This document shows positions 25,334 through 37,890 of a DNA stretch of 64,000 bases, piece by piece. Every line of letters starts with the position of its first letter. The first letter of the stretch is position 1. The position numbers and the translations under genes are program-made. A model generated the notes under the pieces. The model was not told where the DNA came from. It did not search any database and saw only the letters and a program-made list of their open reading frames with translations. Source of the stretch: Volvariella volvacea V23 (lineage: Eukaryota; Basidiomycota; Agaricomycetes; Agaricales; Pluteaceae); NCBI GenBank assembly GCA_000349905.1, contig KB722754.1, forward strand, positions 124,001 through 188,000, given 5' to 3'.

Positions 25334-25902
25334 GGTGCCGATATGAAGGACGATGGCTCGATGCTGGTGGGCTCAGGCGGAGCGAGATAAGCCAGAGCTG
25401 GCTGTCCGCAGATTGGCCCTGATCGACGCTGACGGTGGTCAGACCAGCTGGGGTCCGGCTGGGTTGTGAGCAAACCAAGCCTGCAGGACGAGCAGGGGGC
25501 TTAATATGAGGTCGCCGTCGGATGCGAGGAGGTGGGGCAGAGGAGGGTTTGGGTTGCGACAGGCCAGCCAAAAATTAGGGCAAGTTGCTACGTACGAGCC
25601 ACGTGACCGAGCAAGGGTCGCGTCGAGCCATCGACCAGCGACCCTGAGGCGAACTGGTCTTTGCCCGACCCAACGCATGTCTGCATCTCGCCATCACGAT
25701 CTGCCCTGCCATCTGCGGCTCCAGACACGATTTATACGACCATCACGCTCAGATTCCCCATCCCAGCGTCAGTCAAGCCTCTCCGGCCATTCTCTCCTTG
25801 TATTCGCCTCTATAATATACTCATCCTCTACCTTACTCTCTCGTAACTTGGCCAGCAATTAATCCCCCAACACGACCACTCGCACGCCCGAGCCCACCAG
25901 CC
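25334..25902. promoter_or_regulatory. Shared divergent promoter region
   Basis: 569 bp between the start codons of the UBE3D-like gene (minus) and the WD40 gene (plus). It is CT-rich near 25,780-25,860, as is common in fungal promoters. No specific factor site was assigned. Confidence 0.45.
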
Positions 25903-28900
25903 ATGCCGCCTGATCTCCCAGAACGCTCCCACACCGGCACTTCCACGCCCACCCGCAACCACCATGGAGCCAGTCGGCGAGAGACGATCCTGAGCCTGGT
26001 CGAGATGTTGCTGCAGCAGGAAGGAGACTCAAAAGGTCCGTACACTGTTCTCTCTCCTAACAACTCGCGCCTATCTCTATTTTTAGGTGCAAACGCCTCT
26101 CCATTATTGGAGGACGACCGTGATGTTCGTAAGTCTCGATCGTTCCTGTCTGGACAGGGGCCAAGAATAACCGGGCTATATGCGCACAGCGACCATGGAC
26201 GAGCACCTGCAGGTTGTAGGCGCAGAGGTCTTTCACAGCTTCCAACGGTAAATCACATCACTGTCCCTGCCTGACGCGTCGCTCACACCACGGTGCAGGA
26301 AAGTGAACAGTCTAGATAGAGAGGTCCGTCGCTTATCTCAACAGCCCAACAAACAACTCATTTCGCCTTAGCTCCGCAACTTTGCCAATGCCGCGCGCCA
26401 GCTGGGCAGTTCCGTTGCAATTCTCTCCTCAGCCTTTCATTTGCGGGAACGACTTGCACAGATACTCTTTCTCTATCACGAAAACGCCGCTGATCTCTTT
26501 CCCCGCAAAATAACCCACCTCGGACGTGACACCATCATCCTCGACCCCAAACTAAAAGACCGACGCTCACGGTCAAATCGACAGCCAAAAAACAAGACAC
26601 CACCGCATGTCGCACGGCCCATAGTCACTGAAAACCTCGACCCGGAAAACTTTCCAGAGCAGCTCGAGGCCTTGGCAAGAGACGTCACCGCATTCCTCAA
26701 TTCCTTGAACGAATTCCCAGAGTTCACAGATGAAGCCGTAAACGCCTCAATCCTGGCATTCGAGGGTGATTTAAGAGTGCGTAGCTTTTCCCTTGCGCGG
26801 TACAGGGGCCTGACTATTGCATAGTATTGGGCATCATGCCTGAAAGAATACCAAGGCAAGGGTCATCGCTCCACTGTGCAAAAAAGGATATTCATTTTCT
26901 TTGATCGTAGGCCAATTTCGATACCCTGCCGTACAGCGGTACATTCACGATCTTACGACCGATATGGGTGACCATATTGATAGCATCACCAGCACGTTGT
27001 CGATGTTTATCGAAGTTGGCAAGTACAACACATATCCATCCCTGCCAATTCGTCCCGCTCATTTTTGCCCCTTCAGGTGTTCCCACCATCCGCTTTGCGC
27101 AGAAACATGGCGCAACGAACCTGCTCAACCTGTCCACAGTCGCCACCTTCTTTTCCGCCGTCACAGCAACAACACTCCAGTTCTCGTTTGAGCTGGACAG
27201 AGGGCCCGCTGCCGACTCTGTCAACTGCTTCTGGTTCGCGTCTCTGGTGTTCAGTATCGCGGCTGCTGTCAACAGTCTTTTGGGGCTGACATGGAAGCAG
27301 GCCATGTAGTAAGTCATTCCAGCAGCAACTTAAACTATCCCCAGCTGACCATTGTATTCTGCGCGACTAGTCGCTCACCAGGCCATCGCGTGCCCTGGTG
27401 GGTGCTGATTTGGATTAAACGTTCGCCCCTCGTGTTCCTGGTGATGTCTGTGGCATGCTTCTCGATCGGGCTCTGCTGCTTTACTTACGCAACCCACCAA
27501 GTAAGTTGCCAAACAAGCCTCAGCCACATCGTTTCTCATTTCGCCGCCAAATTTCAGGCTCCTATTACATCCACAATAACCACAGTGTTCACCACATTTA
27601 CGTCCTTTGGCCTCGCTGCCGTGTCAGCATGGTTCGCCACGGAGCGGTGGATCTTCCTCCGCCACCACGGCAAAAAATGGCTGAGCGACGTCCTCATCGA
27701 GACGCACCACGATTTCATGAACTGGCCCGGGATGACGTTCCTCAAAAACTGCGCCGCGCAGCTCCAAAAGCAGTTCCGGAGCGTCCGGAACATGGTGCTC
27801 AAGCTCAAGGACATGGTCGTGTCCCCCAGTTCTGCCCTAGCCAATGACGGACTGCCCTTGGACGCCACGCTTCCCGGCCCTGGAGGAACCCCAGGCGGCA
27901 GCCACGGCAGCAGCAGTGGCTATCCGTTCCCAGCTGCCATATCGCTACACGAACGACTTCACATCCCACCGGGACGTTCTGGACGCTCAGAGACGGCCCT
28001 CCCCGAGCTGACGATCACCGCGCCCACGTCGTCCCCGCTGATGACGCCCCCGCCGACGACGGATCTGCCGTTCACGCCGGACACACCGACTGCCGGAAAC
28101 GGCCGGCAGCTGTGGCGCAACGCAGTGCGCAATGTGAAGATGCGGTCGAACGCTGGTGGGATTGGCCAGGCTGGCATCGGCGGCGGACCTGGTGGTGTTG
28201 GGAGTGGACCGGTTATATCGGCCCCGCAGGCGTCTTCTGAGCGGACGTCGTCGTCGTCCGTGGGCATTGTCGCCGGTGTGGGCGTGGGGAAACGGGCGAC
28301 GGTGGAGGAGCCTGTGAAGGCGATGACGCGGTCGCGCGTTGCGCTGTTGGTGCCGAGATTGAAGGTGCTCGAGCCGGCGCAGGATTTGCCGGCGCATCAG
28401 GCGCTGGTGAGGCATTTGCAGTTTTCGCCGGATGGGAGGTATTTGGCTACGTCGAGGTGAGTGGGATTTGACTTTGTCATTGGCTCCGGTCCGGACTGTG
28501 TATTGATATTTTGCCTTTAACAGTTGGGATAGGACGTCGCTTATCTTTCAAGTGGCGGTAAGTGCGCGTTTAGCTGTGGTTGATCTTGTTGGATCTCACT
28601 CGCTCATCCGGCCCGGGCTTGTGCGATGGCGATGACAGGACCCCTTTGTCTCTCACAGAGTCTTGGTTCACGCTCAGGGCTTCGTCGGACAGGTTGCTTG
28701 GTGAGTAGGGGGTGTGCCAAGAGAGCGTGTGTATGTGGATAGTGGGATTGACTGATGTGTTTTGTTTGATAGGTCTCCCGCTGGCAATTTGTTGCTGACC
28801 AAGTTGAGCAGAGGCATTAAAATCTGGGCTGCAGAGGTAGGTGGCTTTTTGCTTTTTTCATCCCCACGTTGCGGTGTGATGTGATGTGATGTTCCCCGGC

Positions 28901-30999
28901 GGTGTCGCATCTAAATGCACATGCATACGGATATCTCCCCATCCATCATCTCTGCACGTTTCCTCCCGTGCCACGAGCCGGGAAGAGGCGCTATCACCAT
29001 CACCCGCACACTCACACTCTTACCACGCTCATCTCTTCTTTTTTCTCGATCGCTGATGGGACGGGTTATGTATCTTCCAGGAGGGCGTATGCAAAAAGAC
29101 GATTGACAGAAGGGTCTCTGTCGAATCTGTTGGCTGGTTCCCTGGCGGTGAAGGTGAGTACGAGGATTGTCTCTTCCCTTGCCCCGGCTGCTTCGTGGGA
29201 TGGATGGCTGACCTATGATGTCTTTACCCTTTGCGTGTGCGTGCATAGCTTTCTACTCGGTCGAGGGTAGTGACGTAACGAAACTGGTGAGTATTTCCCC
29301 TGCCCGTCGCGTCCCTTTCAACGTGTTTTGTCCCTTTTGTGTTTCAATCGATGGTTAATGGCTGACGCATATGTTTTTCTCTCTTTGTTGCTTATGTAGA
29401 GCATCACTGGCGAAGTGCGTATCTATTTCTCGTAGCTTGCTTAGGGGATAAGTGCTGACTAGAGGTGTTCATTCGACAGATTCTGGACACGTATAGCCTG
29501 GGCAGAATGAAGCTGCACGACGTTGCCATCACCCCGGATTCGGTCAGATTGCTCGGAGTAGGTCCGCTACTAGAGTCTCCCACCGGCCTGCAGCCGAGTA
29601 AATGCAAAGTGGAGAAGCGTCTAGTGGGTAAGTCCAACATCCCCGTCGGATTAATGAGTAATGAACCCAAACGCTAATTCGTTATTCTCCGCTTCGCCGC
29701 ACTTTCTTTTTAAAGTTTACAATATGGATACCAAAACGATTGAACAGTGAGTTTGCTGATTCTCGTAAGATGAATGGTGGGAGGAATAGAAAGCTGACCC
29801 TGTTTCTCCCCTTTTTCCCACAGCCAGACTCCGGTCCTCAATGATGTCCGCGATATTACGATTGCGCAGAATACGCACAAGGCAGTTGTGGCCCTAGTCA
29901 GCTATGAGAACCAGGTAAGCATCTTTTAACTCTAACTTAATACTCTCGACGCATACATTATTTTGTCCTTTTCTGACCGCTTGCCTTGTTTGTCCATCCT
30001 GTGCTCATTTCGCCATTTGCGTGGCTTTTTTGATAGGCGCCGCCCCAGCTTTGGAAGCTTGAAATGGTCAAGGATCGGGAAAATTCCCAGATGATGGTCG
30101 GCCGGTTAACTCTAAGGTATGCGTTCAGATCAGACCCCGTGCCGCATGCCGCATGCGCAGTTGTTATTGTGTATATGTATGGATCGAGCTGATGTTATTG
30201 CCCCGTGGTTTTGTTTTTATTAGGCATACGTACATGCCCAAAGGCCCCGTTGATTTTGCGGGATTTAGCTACTTTGGCGGGCGCAACAATGAGTTGGTTC
30301 TATGTGCGACTAAAGGTAAGCAAAGCTCTTCTCCGCTTTTCATTGCACATTTGTGGATATTGACCGCACTTTCCTCGTTGCTTCTTTTATTGACGTCTGA
30401 CAGCCGGCGATGTTCATATATGGGACCAAGATTCGGGCGCATTGCTGCATCATATCCGCGCTCAGGCCGTTGGCGGGGACTTGACGTGCATTGCGTGGAA
30501 CCACGCGGCTGAAGATCCGTTCATGTTCGCCACTGGAAGCCACGATGGGGCGGTCAAGATTTGGACAAAGCCTGCTGACCGCTTCCGGTATGCGGGGTCT
30601 CAGTCTGGCAGCGAGGAGGAGCCTGTCCGTAGCCAGTCGCCGGTGTCGATGGAGGAGGGTGAGAGAAGGGACAGTGGACATGCGCATGCATCCTCGGGAA
30701 GTATCAGCTCGAGCTCCTCCGCCTCCTTGGGCACTAGTACGGACTCGAGTCCTGGCCCTCACCCACCGTTGTCGTCGTCATCTTCGAGCTCGTTTGTCCT
30801 TCCGCCCCCGCCGCAGCTTGCGATGTCTGCTGCGATGCTGAGGGGGTATAGGGCTAGAGCATCACAGAGAGAGGCCAACTCGGACGAATCCTTCAACTCG
30901 AGCTCGAGACACGGGTCAAGCGTGTCGATTAACACGATAAGCCGCAATAGCCATGGCCACGGTCCAGGGCGAAGCGTCGCGTTCGCGCCTGAGCCGTAA
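25903..30999 (+). CDS. Multi-pass membrane protein with C-terminal WD40 repeats
   Basis: 22 exons, all in phase, 1,128 residues: 25903-26035, 26087-26128, 26190-26247, 26299-26323, 26372-26776, 26825-26855, 26911-27018, 27077-27308, 27371-27500, 27558-28456, 28524-28557, 28639-28700, 28773-28836, 29081-29153, 29249-29286, 29400-29414, 29480-29627, 29716-29746, 29824-29914, 30037-30116, 30224-30315, 30404-30999. An alpha-helical N-terminus precedes about four hydrophobic segments (27,130-27,640). A Pro/Thr/Gly-rich linker follows, then WD40 repeats of the WDR26 type (HLQFSPDGRYLATSSWD; DVHIWDQDSG; TCIAWN...FATGSHDGAVKIW). The tail is Ser-rich. Introns after 26855 and 27018 start with GC, not GT. 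Function unknown; WD40 part is probably a cytosolic scaffold. Confidence 0.9.
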
Positions 31000-33785
31000 G
31001 CGGATGGCGAATTCTCTCACGCTCCCCTCCTATCCTCAGGCTCTCGTATAATGCATACATACATTCCCCGCGCATTCGCTTCACCCTCCATGCCTTGCTG
31101 TTACCCTTCACCATTCGCCATTTGCCATCAAAATCTCCCCCCTCTTGCCATCAATTAAATTAACCACGACCACGCGGCACCCTCATTCCCAACCTCGCTG
31201 TTCTTCCGCTCACGCCGTGTGCTACCTTGCTTACCACCCACCACCCACCGTCCTCTGCCCCGCATTCTTGCTTTTTTTTCACGCTTTGCTTCGGTTCTAT
31301 CTAAGCTTTTTCTTTGACCCCTAAAATTTTTCTTCATGACTTATCATCTTCATGCATACCCTTCTTCACCCTGCCTCTCCTACCCCCATTCCCATCTGGT
31401 TTGACTGCTCGGATGTATGACCCTGCACATCATTTCATCCCCCCATCATCATTTATTCTTTTGCATATGTATTTTTAACTCCCATTCATACCTTTCATGC
31501 GCCACGATTCTTAATGACCACCTTTCTTGATGCATACTATTGGTACTATATCATACTCACGACGGAATTGTTTTTTTTTGTTCATTCTTGCGGTATTCGG
31601 TTTGGTTTTGGTGTACGTTATGCAGTAGTTTATTATCTTTTCTTTTCTTTTCTTAACGACTTTTAATGCTTGGATTCCTTCATATTGTGCTTTGTTTTCG
31701 CTTTTTCTGTGTTTTGCTTTTTTTGTTATTAGTACTTTAGATATAAAGAGTGGATTTGGATGTATCATTTTTCATTTCATTTATTTCTTCCTTTTTCTTG
31801 ATGGTTGATGGGTGTTATTTATCGGGTATGGTATTTGAAGACTTTGGAGTGGGATTGTTAGTGAAGAAATAAGTTGATGTGGATGGGGCTTTCGTACGAG
31901 ATATCTTATTTCCTCCATTATTTTGAAGAACGAAATCGAAATGTGAAGCTTAATTTTTTATTTCTTGCTCAAGTTGAGCATGGGTCGGAAATTTGGATGG
32001 TGTGCAGTGATTTGGAATGCTGTTCGCTCCTTGTTTCGAGTGTAGGCCGAAAATTGAGATAATATGGAATAGTTTGAAATACGACTTGCGTCTCAGGGAC
32101 TCGTCATGAATACACACTGTGAATTAAGGCGATACCAAACACAAAGCTGCGTAAATCCCGCGCTTCTTGGACTTTTGAATCCTACTCACAGTATTGGCAT
32201 GTTAGACGCTAGTGCGGGTTGGCTGCATGCCCATTTGGTACTTGCTCCCTTGTCCTCTATACCCTCAGCCCCACTGGCACAGAGATAGCGTTCATAAAAC
32301 AAGATCAATGGTTGATGGACCCCAGATGTATAATGTAACGCTCAAAAGGCCCACTGAGCCCGAGATCGCTCTTATTAAATGCTCACACGCACTGACACCA
32401 GTCGCTGACTTGCAACTCGACACGCCAACATCCAGCACGTCCAAAGCTGAAGAAAGGAAACGATTAACCATATGGGAATATCGAACTCGGGGTATTATGA
32501 GTCCTTCATTATGTCCCCTACTACAGGATGGAGGTCAAGCTAGATTAGCGCGGTCGGTCGGACACTGGTGGGCCGCAAGGCAGATTAAACGTTGCCGCTC
32601 TTTGTCCTACTTTCACGTGTACGCGTGCCATCGATATACTTCCCCCCCATCGACTTCTTCCCGTGTGCGTGCAGTGTTCGACTTTGGCTTCTCACTTGGC
32701 TTATTCAGCCCGCGGTGCATGTAGCTCTCGAGGTTGCCGTCATTTCAACTCTGTGTAGGGGGTTTATTAAATTTTCGAAATAAGTTACGGAATACGTGAT
32801 ACGTTATGATGGAGCATTCTAGGGTGAGTGAGAACAGGTTTGGCTCGCCCTTCTTGCTTCAGGCGGTGCAGTACGAATCCTTAGTATGTGCTTCGAACAC
32901 GGTTTTGCTTCACTAACTCAGGGTTTGCAGCACCAGGGTTGCGGATGGGTCCACAAATGACGGGGTGCCGCTTCATCGCCACATCGTGTCAGTATCGAAG
33001 CAACCCAGGCTTTGCAGAGTTTTATGAACTTGCGTCGCCTAGCTGCTGGGTAGTATTAAGCACACTTGAAGGCGAGAAAGAAGGAAAGAAGAGAAGAAAA
33101 TGACGTCGTGGCTATTGATTTGGAGTCTGGACTTGTGGTTGGAGGCCACCCAGTTGGAAGGTATGTTGTCATTATACGCCACAGTCGCAGGTGAAGCACA
33201 GGAGAATCGGTATGATGCACTTACTCTGAGTCGCTCCTTCCAACTCCTTACACATTCCAACAAGCAACTGGGCTTGATATGCGGTGCGAAACCACTCACC
33301 TCTGGGAATTCCCTTCCCCTTGGGGAAGAACAAAGTGTATTCAGCAGGAGGAAAAACCAAATACACTTCATTCTGAATAGGCTTCCGGTCGGGGGCTTTA
33401 CTGATACCTCTATGAACCAGGGATGCAACTCACTTCCGAGTCGCATACAATGGTGCAGTCCTGTGCGTCTGCGTAGCCACTCGCGAGAAATGCATTAGCC
33501 CCAGTAAGTACTCTATACGATGCGCGAAAGCCACGAAGTACGCGCGGATTGAATGAAGTGGTTAGGAGTTCGGTCATCGAATAAGTTAGTACTTCAACGC
33601 CATTCAATTGACGACTTTGTTTAGGCTTCTGTTCCCTCTTAATTGGGTATCGTCCCACGGTCTTCCTCGGGTTTTCATGACATATGGTATCTATGGTATC
33701 GAGTCGGATTTCCTGCAAACAACGTAGATAATACCCTCCTTTGAGGTTGGCTCATCACATGGTTCAATTTCAGCGTAAAGCGGCC
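31000..33785. other. Intergenic region, T-rich at its left end
   Basis: About 2.8 kb. 31,000-31,850 is the 3' flank of the WD40 gene: pyrimidine-rich with long T runs and ATG-poor. The remainder holds only short unsupported frames. Confidence 0.6.
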
Positions 33786-33787
33786 AT

Positions 33788-35001
33788 TTGGAGCAGAACG
33801 AAATGCCTACTAAGTTGAAGCACGTTGATTCCATTTCTCCTGAACATCACCCCAAATCGCTATCTCATGTTTGTATTGCGATATCAGATATCGTCTATGC
33901 GCCCTCTAAGTGGCTTGCCTTGCCATACAAGCGGATTATTCTCAGGCACGTGGTGCCGCAATCTTTTAGTCTATGGCAGCTGAAGGAGAGGAATTGGTTG
34001 TCCGCTCTATCAGGTCCATCACCGAACGCCAGCTTTTCAGCTGGGTTTTCTACACAACACGAAGCGGAGGCTTTTGTCTCTGGAGGTACCTTTATTGGCG
34101 GACGCAGTACAGCGCAGGTCAGCACCCTCAGCTTGCCCAGGCTCCGCCGCGAACTCATTTATGTTGCTGTTTCCAGTTGGTCTCTTACACTGAAAGCCCT
34201 GTTGTTAGGTCAACAATGCTTGTATGACAGCGTATGCCCTAACTTACTGGACGTGCGCAACGGGCTCATGTATGTGCTGCATGTCCCTCCCCCCGTGAGA
34301 ACCGAAGGAAAGGTTAGCTTTTGTTGTGTTGATAGGTGTTTGACGCAGGCAATGAATTGATCTACATACATCCCTGGATGTTGCAATTGTTGGAAGTATA
34401 ATGATGGATCAATTTGCGGTCGTGCTACGCGCATCTTCGTGTCTAGGAAGGAATCCACGTATAAGAGTAATGTTGATCCTTTCACCATGACTGAGAATTG
34501 AAGTATCGTACATTATAAACAGACACAATTAGAACATACCAGGTAACTAAAAAAATTCAGGACAAGTGCTCATAGCCTTACCTTAAACTCTAGAGCAAGT
34601 GGCCGAATTTAATTTCAAAACCGGACCCGACGGAGTTACCCGCCTCTCTGTAAGCTTACCTGGCTCATCCAACCCGTTCTTTAAGGCGACCGTCAAGCCA
34701 ATCCCCGTCTTGTCATCCCTTAGGATACCCCAGTACCACGATGTTCGGCAAGTCCTTTACCATTATACAGCCACCGCTCCCAACGGGCCCAAGGACTAAA
34801 GGATGTTGGAACGACCGGATGGTTGAATTGGATCCTATAATGAAAGTAAAAGTCTATTTCGCCATCATGTCTGCAGAGTTGGACGGAAAACTGGGTGATG
34901 GGATAAGCTTTCTTGCCGTAATACCCTGGTCACTTGCAATGTGCACGGACAATCTCGATAATGATTGCGGGCCTGCCATATTTATCAAGTACGCCCCCTA
35001 A
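33788..35001 (+). pseudogene. Acetoacetate-decarboxylase-like pseudogene
   Basis: Broken paralogue of the intact gene at 36.3-37.5 kb. Blocks in the same order: LWQLKERNWL...HEAEAFVSGGTFIGG (about 33,970-34,115), LVSYTESPV (34,177-34,207), NELIYIHPW (about 34,350), RATRIFVSRKESTY (about 34,420-34,465), EFNFKTGPDGVTRLSVS...FFKATVKPI (34,599-34,705), then FTIIQPPLPTG and GDGISFLAVIPWSLAM (34,750-34,995). The donor after LVSYTESPV reads TTAGG instead of GTAAGG, and the frame shifts between the blocks at about 34,740. The C-terminal half is nearly full length. Confidence 0.82.
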
Positions 35002-36298
35002 GGTCTCGAAATTTTCCTTTGGGTTTCCTCGTTTTCTGACTTATTCAGGTAGTTTCGTTATGTGTAACTAGCCTATTCCTCAATGCGTTCATAAATTTCA
35101 CGTCCATTCGGTGTTCTATCTATCCTACCCGAACACTGGATTGGTCGCGACCAGATCTGGTAAGCTCTGATAGTGCCTAGTGAGATACTCGATGCTCCGC
35201 CCCACGGACCCTGAAAACCCTCAAGGGTTTATATCCTGTACATTGATTGACAGTCGCATGGCATCTACTCATGTTACGCACGCAACTTTGCAAGCAAGAT
35301 ACCAAATATAGAGGTCTCATTCATTGTCACTATCACCTTTCAACGTGCTTCGTCTCTGGGCCTGTACGTACGCAATAAAGCGGTGTATGCGGTAAAATGG
35401 CTTGTAACACGTAAGGAAGAGGGAAGCGCGTGTTTAGAAGGGTCGGGCTCTTTTCCATGGCCATGATATTAGGACCCTTAACGTTAGCAAAGGAGGCAGA
35501 GTGACAAGCTATAAAACGATACGCCGGTTAAGGTTGGGGGATCATCTTTCTCCGGGATCTGTTTCTTTCGTGCGCCTACTTATCGGTTCTGCAACATGCC
35601 CGACTCCAACGGTGTTGAGCCAGCACGCCGTAGTCTCGTTCGCCTGGCGCGATTGGAATGGTCGTATCAGCAAATCGATGCGGATGAATGGAGCTAACTG
35701 GTTGGACGGCTGCCGTGGTGCAAGTGTGTGGAACAAGGTTTGGAGAACCATGTTGGCAGGTGAGATTGCAACCCCTAACGCTCCTCGGAGAAGAGTATTT
35801 GGACTAATTAGGCCACGGGTATGAATGCTGTATTCCAAAGTCGATCCTTGACGCTTTCTGGTTGGAAGCGGTGAGGTCTGAAGCATATCAAACATGTAAT
35901 CACGGGTGATAATAACGTTGAATTGAACGCCGGTCAGCGGAAATCCAAGCTAATCACTGCATAGTGTTACTGTTGCACCGCTGAAGGTTCCGACTACATG
36001 GAATAGTAAGTCGTGTTTTACCCTCATTTACATGCCAATTCCGCTCTTGAACCTGTTCTCAAAGATCAGAAGTAAACTAGTCGGTCGTCGTTTCACTGGG
36101 AGCGTTAGGTTGAAACGATTCACCACTGTGGATAAACGCTAATCCTGATAGAATCTTTCAGACAATCGTAGCACCTGCGCTAAATATAAGCTTACTCCAC
36201 CAGTGGATATGGTCTCAGATTTGTCAATGACATCTTCGAGCGCAGCTCAGCGTAGTACACCCTAATCCCAACCTCGAACACGACCACACCATCTCACA
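35002..36298. other. Intergenic region between ADC-like pseudogene and gene
   Basis: 1.3 kb, no recognised feature. The final 100 bp would be the promoter of the intact ADC-like gene; its C-rich stretch ends just before the ATG. Confidence 0.55.
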
Positions 36299-37467
36299 AT
36301 GGAGGAGAAATTTCCAATCGCCCCCTCGTACGTATCTCTTCTCAAAGTTGCTAACGCCTAACGTATGATTCTACCTTGACCGGTCGACGACATTCTCCGC
36401 ACTAGACCGTGGCACCTCAAGGGAAAAAGTTGGATGTTCGTCATTCCTGGTATCGCCAAGAATGTTAGTTTGCCTTCAGGATTTTCTGCGCCTTATGAAG
36501 CGGAAACACTTGCCGGGGGAGGGGAGTTCATTGGTGGATTGGGCATGGTCGAGGTTCGTTACAGTCAAAGATGTAATCCACCAAACTAATTTACATTTGA
36601 TATTCAGGTTATTTCGTATAGCGACACTCCCGTTGGTAAGGACCCTCTTTCACTATCCAATTTTGTTCCTCTGATCTTCATTCTTCGGTGTAGGACAATG
36701 TGAGTTTATGTCTTATCTACCCTTCACGCACCGTCTTCGAATCGCTAATCCAATGTCAGACGACGAACTGATTTACATGCCCGGGCGCTGGAAATACGCC
36801 GACGGAACATCCGGATATCGAATTACACGGATTTTTGTGTCGTCCAAGGACTCAACCTTCAACGGTACTTTAAAACCTTGGTCTCCAGTGTGCCATAAAC
36901 TAATCATCAGATTAAACTCAAGGCCGTCGCAACTGGAACATTCCAAGTAAGTTTTCTCTATCGAAAACTATGATTTTACTTACACCATGTCCTCTAGAAC
37001 AAGTAGCTGACTTCAATGTTCAAACCGGCGCAGACGGAATAACTCACATCTCCGTCAGCCAACCAACTCAATTATCTCCTTTATCCTCGTCCTCTCCCCC
37101 TCCCCCCAGTCCCCCCTTCTTTAAAGCGATAGTAACACCCATAACGCTCATCTCCAAAATCTCCATTCCAATGTCCACCTCACCCCTCGGCAGCTATCTG
37201 GCCTTGATTCAGCCTCCCCTCCCTTCAGGATCCAAGCCAGAAGAAGTTGGAACACAAGAGCAAGGCCAAGGTCAAGGTCAAGGATGGGCTGAAGTTACAC
37301 CCGTGCAAAAAGGTAAAGCGCACGTCGTGTATGTGTCAGGTGAAATGGAAGATGGAAAGGTAGGCGATGGAATGTCGTTCCCTGCTGTTGTACCTTGGTC
37401 TATGGGAGTCTGTGTGGAGAATTTTGAGATGTTGTGTGGGGTTGCTAAATTCACCAAGACTCGTTGA
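36299..37467 (+). CDS. Acetoacetate-decarboxylase-like (ADC superfamily) protein
   Basis: Seven exons: 36299-36327, 36406-36553, 36608-36635, 36694-36699, 36760-36864, 36923-36946, 36998-37467; phases agree throughout; 269 residues. The N-terminus is PWHLKGKSWMF; the core has YDELIYMPGRW, GYRITRIFVSSKDSTFNGRRNWNIPK and VADFNV; the end is FPAVVPWSMGVCVENF. This is the pattern of fungal proteins in the acetoacetate decarboxylase fold. Many lack proven decarboxylase activity, and I could not assign the catalytic Lys, so substrate and pathway are unknown. Exon 4 has only 6 nt and supplies the Gln-Tyr before DELIY. A low-complexity insert (Ser/Pro and Gln-Gly repeats) sits in the last exon and is absent from the upstream pseudogene. 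No signal peptide, so probably cytosolic. Confidence 0.85.
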
Positions 37468-37565
37468 GATGACTGTGTTTTCAGGATGTTTTCGTAGTCA
37501 TAGTGGGCATGTACATAGTTTAGCGCGGGATGGTTCGGAGTGGCTACCGGTCGATTGGACAACAA

Positions 37566-37639
37566 CGGGTCGATGGCGTAGTTGGTTATCGCATCTGTCT
37601 AACACACAGAAGGTCTCCAGTTCGAACCTGGATCGACTC
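37566..37639 (+). tRNA. tRNA-Val (anticodon AAC)
   Basis: 74-nt cloverleaf without an intron. The acceptor stem GGGTCGA pairs with TCGACTC (one G-T pair). The D arm contains the A box TGGCGTAGTTGG, the anticodon loop is CTAACAC giving AAC, and the T arm is CCAG/TTCGAAC/CTGG with a normal B box. It lies about 100 bp after the ADC-like gene and is the only tRNA seen in the window. Confidence 0.95.
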
Positions 37640-37890
37640 ATATTTTTCATTAATACAATTTCTGCGTCTGTACACTGCATTGGGTCCTTCAAAATGTATG
37701 CTAAGCAATAGTTCAGCATTTAAGGGCAATTGGGATACTCGGTGTGGTGGCTTTGATAGGCGCTTTTAACTCGTCCGTCGATTCTTGACCCACAAAGGCG
37801 GAGGCCAATTTAAGATTGATACAAACTGTGAATATGACTACAAACAAACTCGAGGAACTGGTGAAAAAGGATGGACACTAGAGCACCAAT

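Noticed and set aside
31511..31768. Lys-rich 85-codon frame on the minus strand
   Set aside because: It lies in the T-rich 3' flank of the WD40 gene; the Lys content reflects the T runs.
34599..35001. Open C-terminal half of the ADC-like sequence as a separate gene
   Set aside because: It is colinear with exon 7 of the intact gene, lacks its own start, and is frame-shifted; it belongs to the pseudogene.
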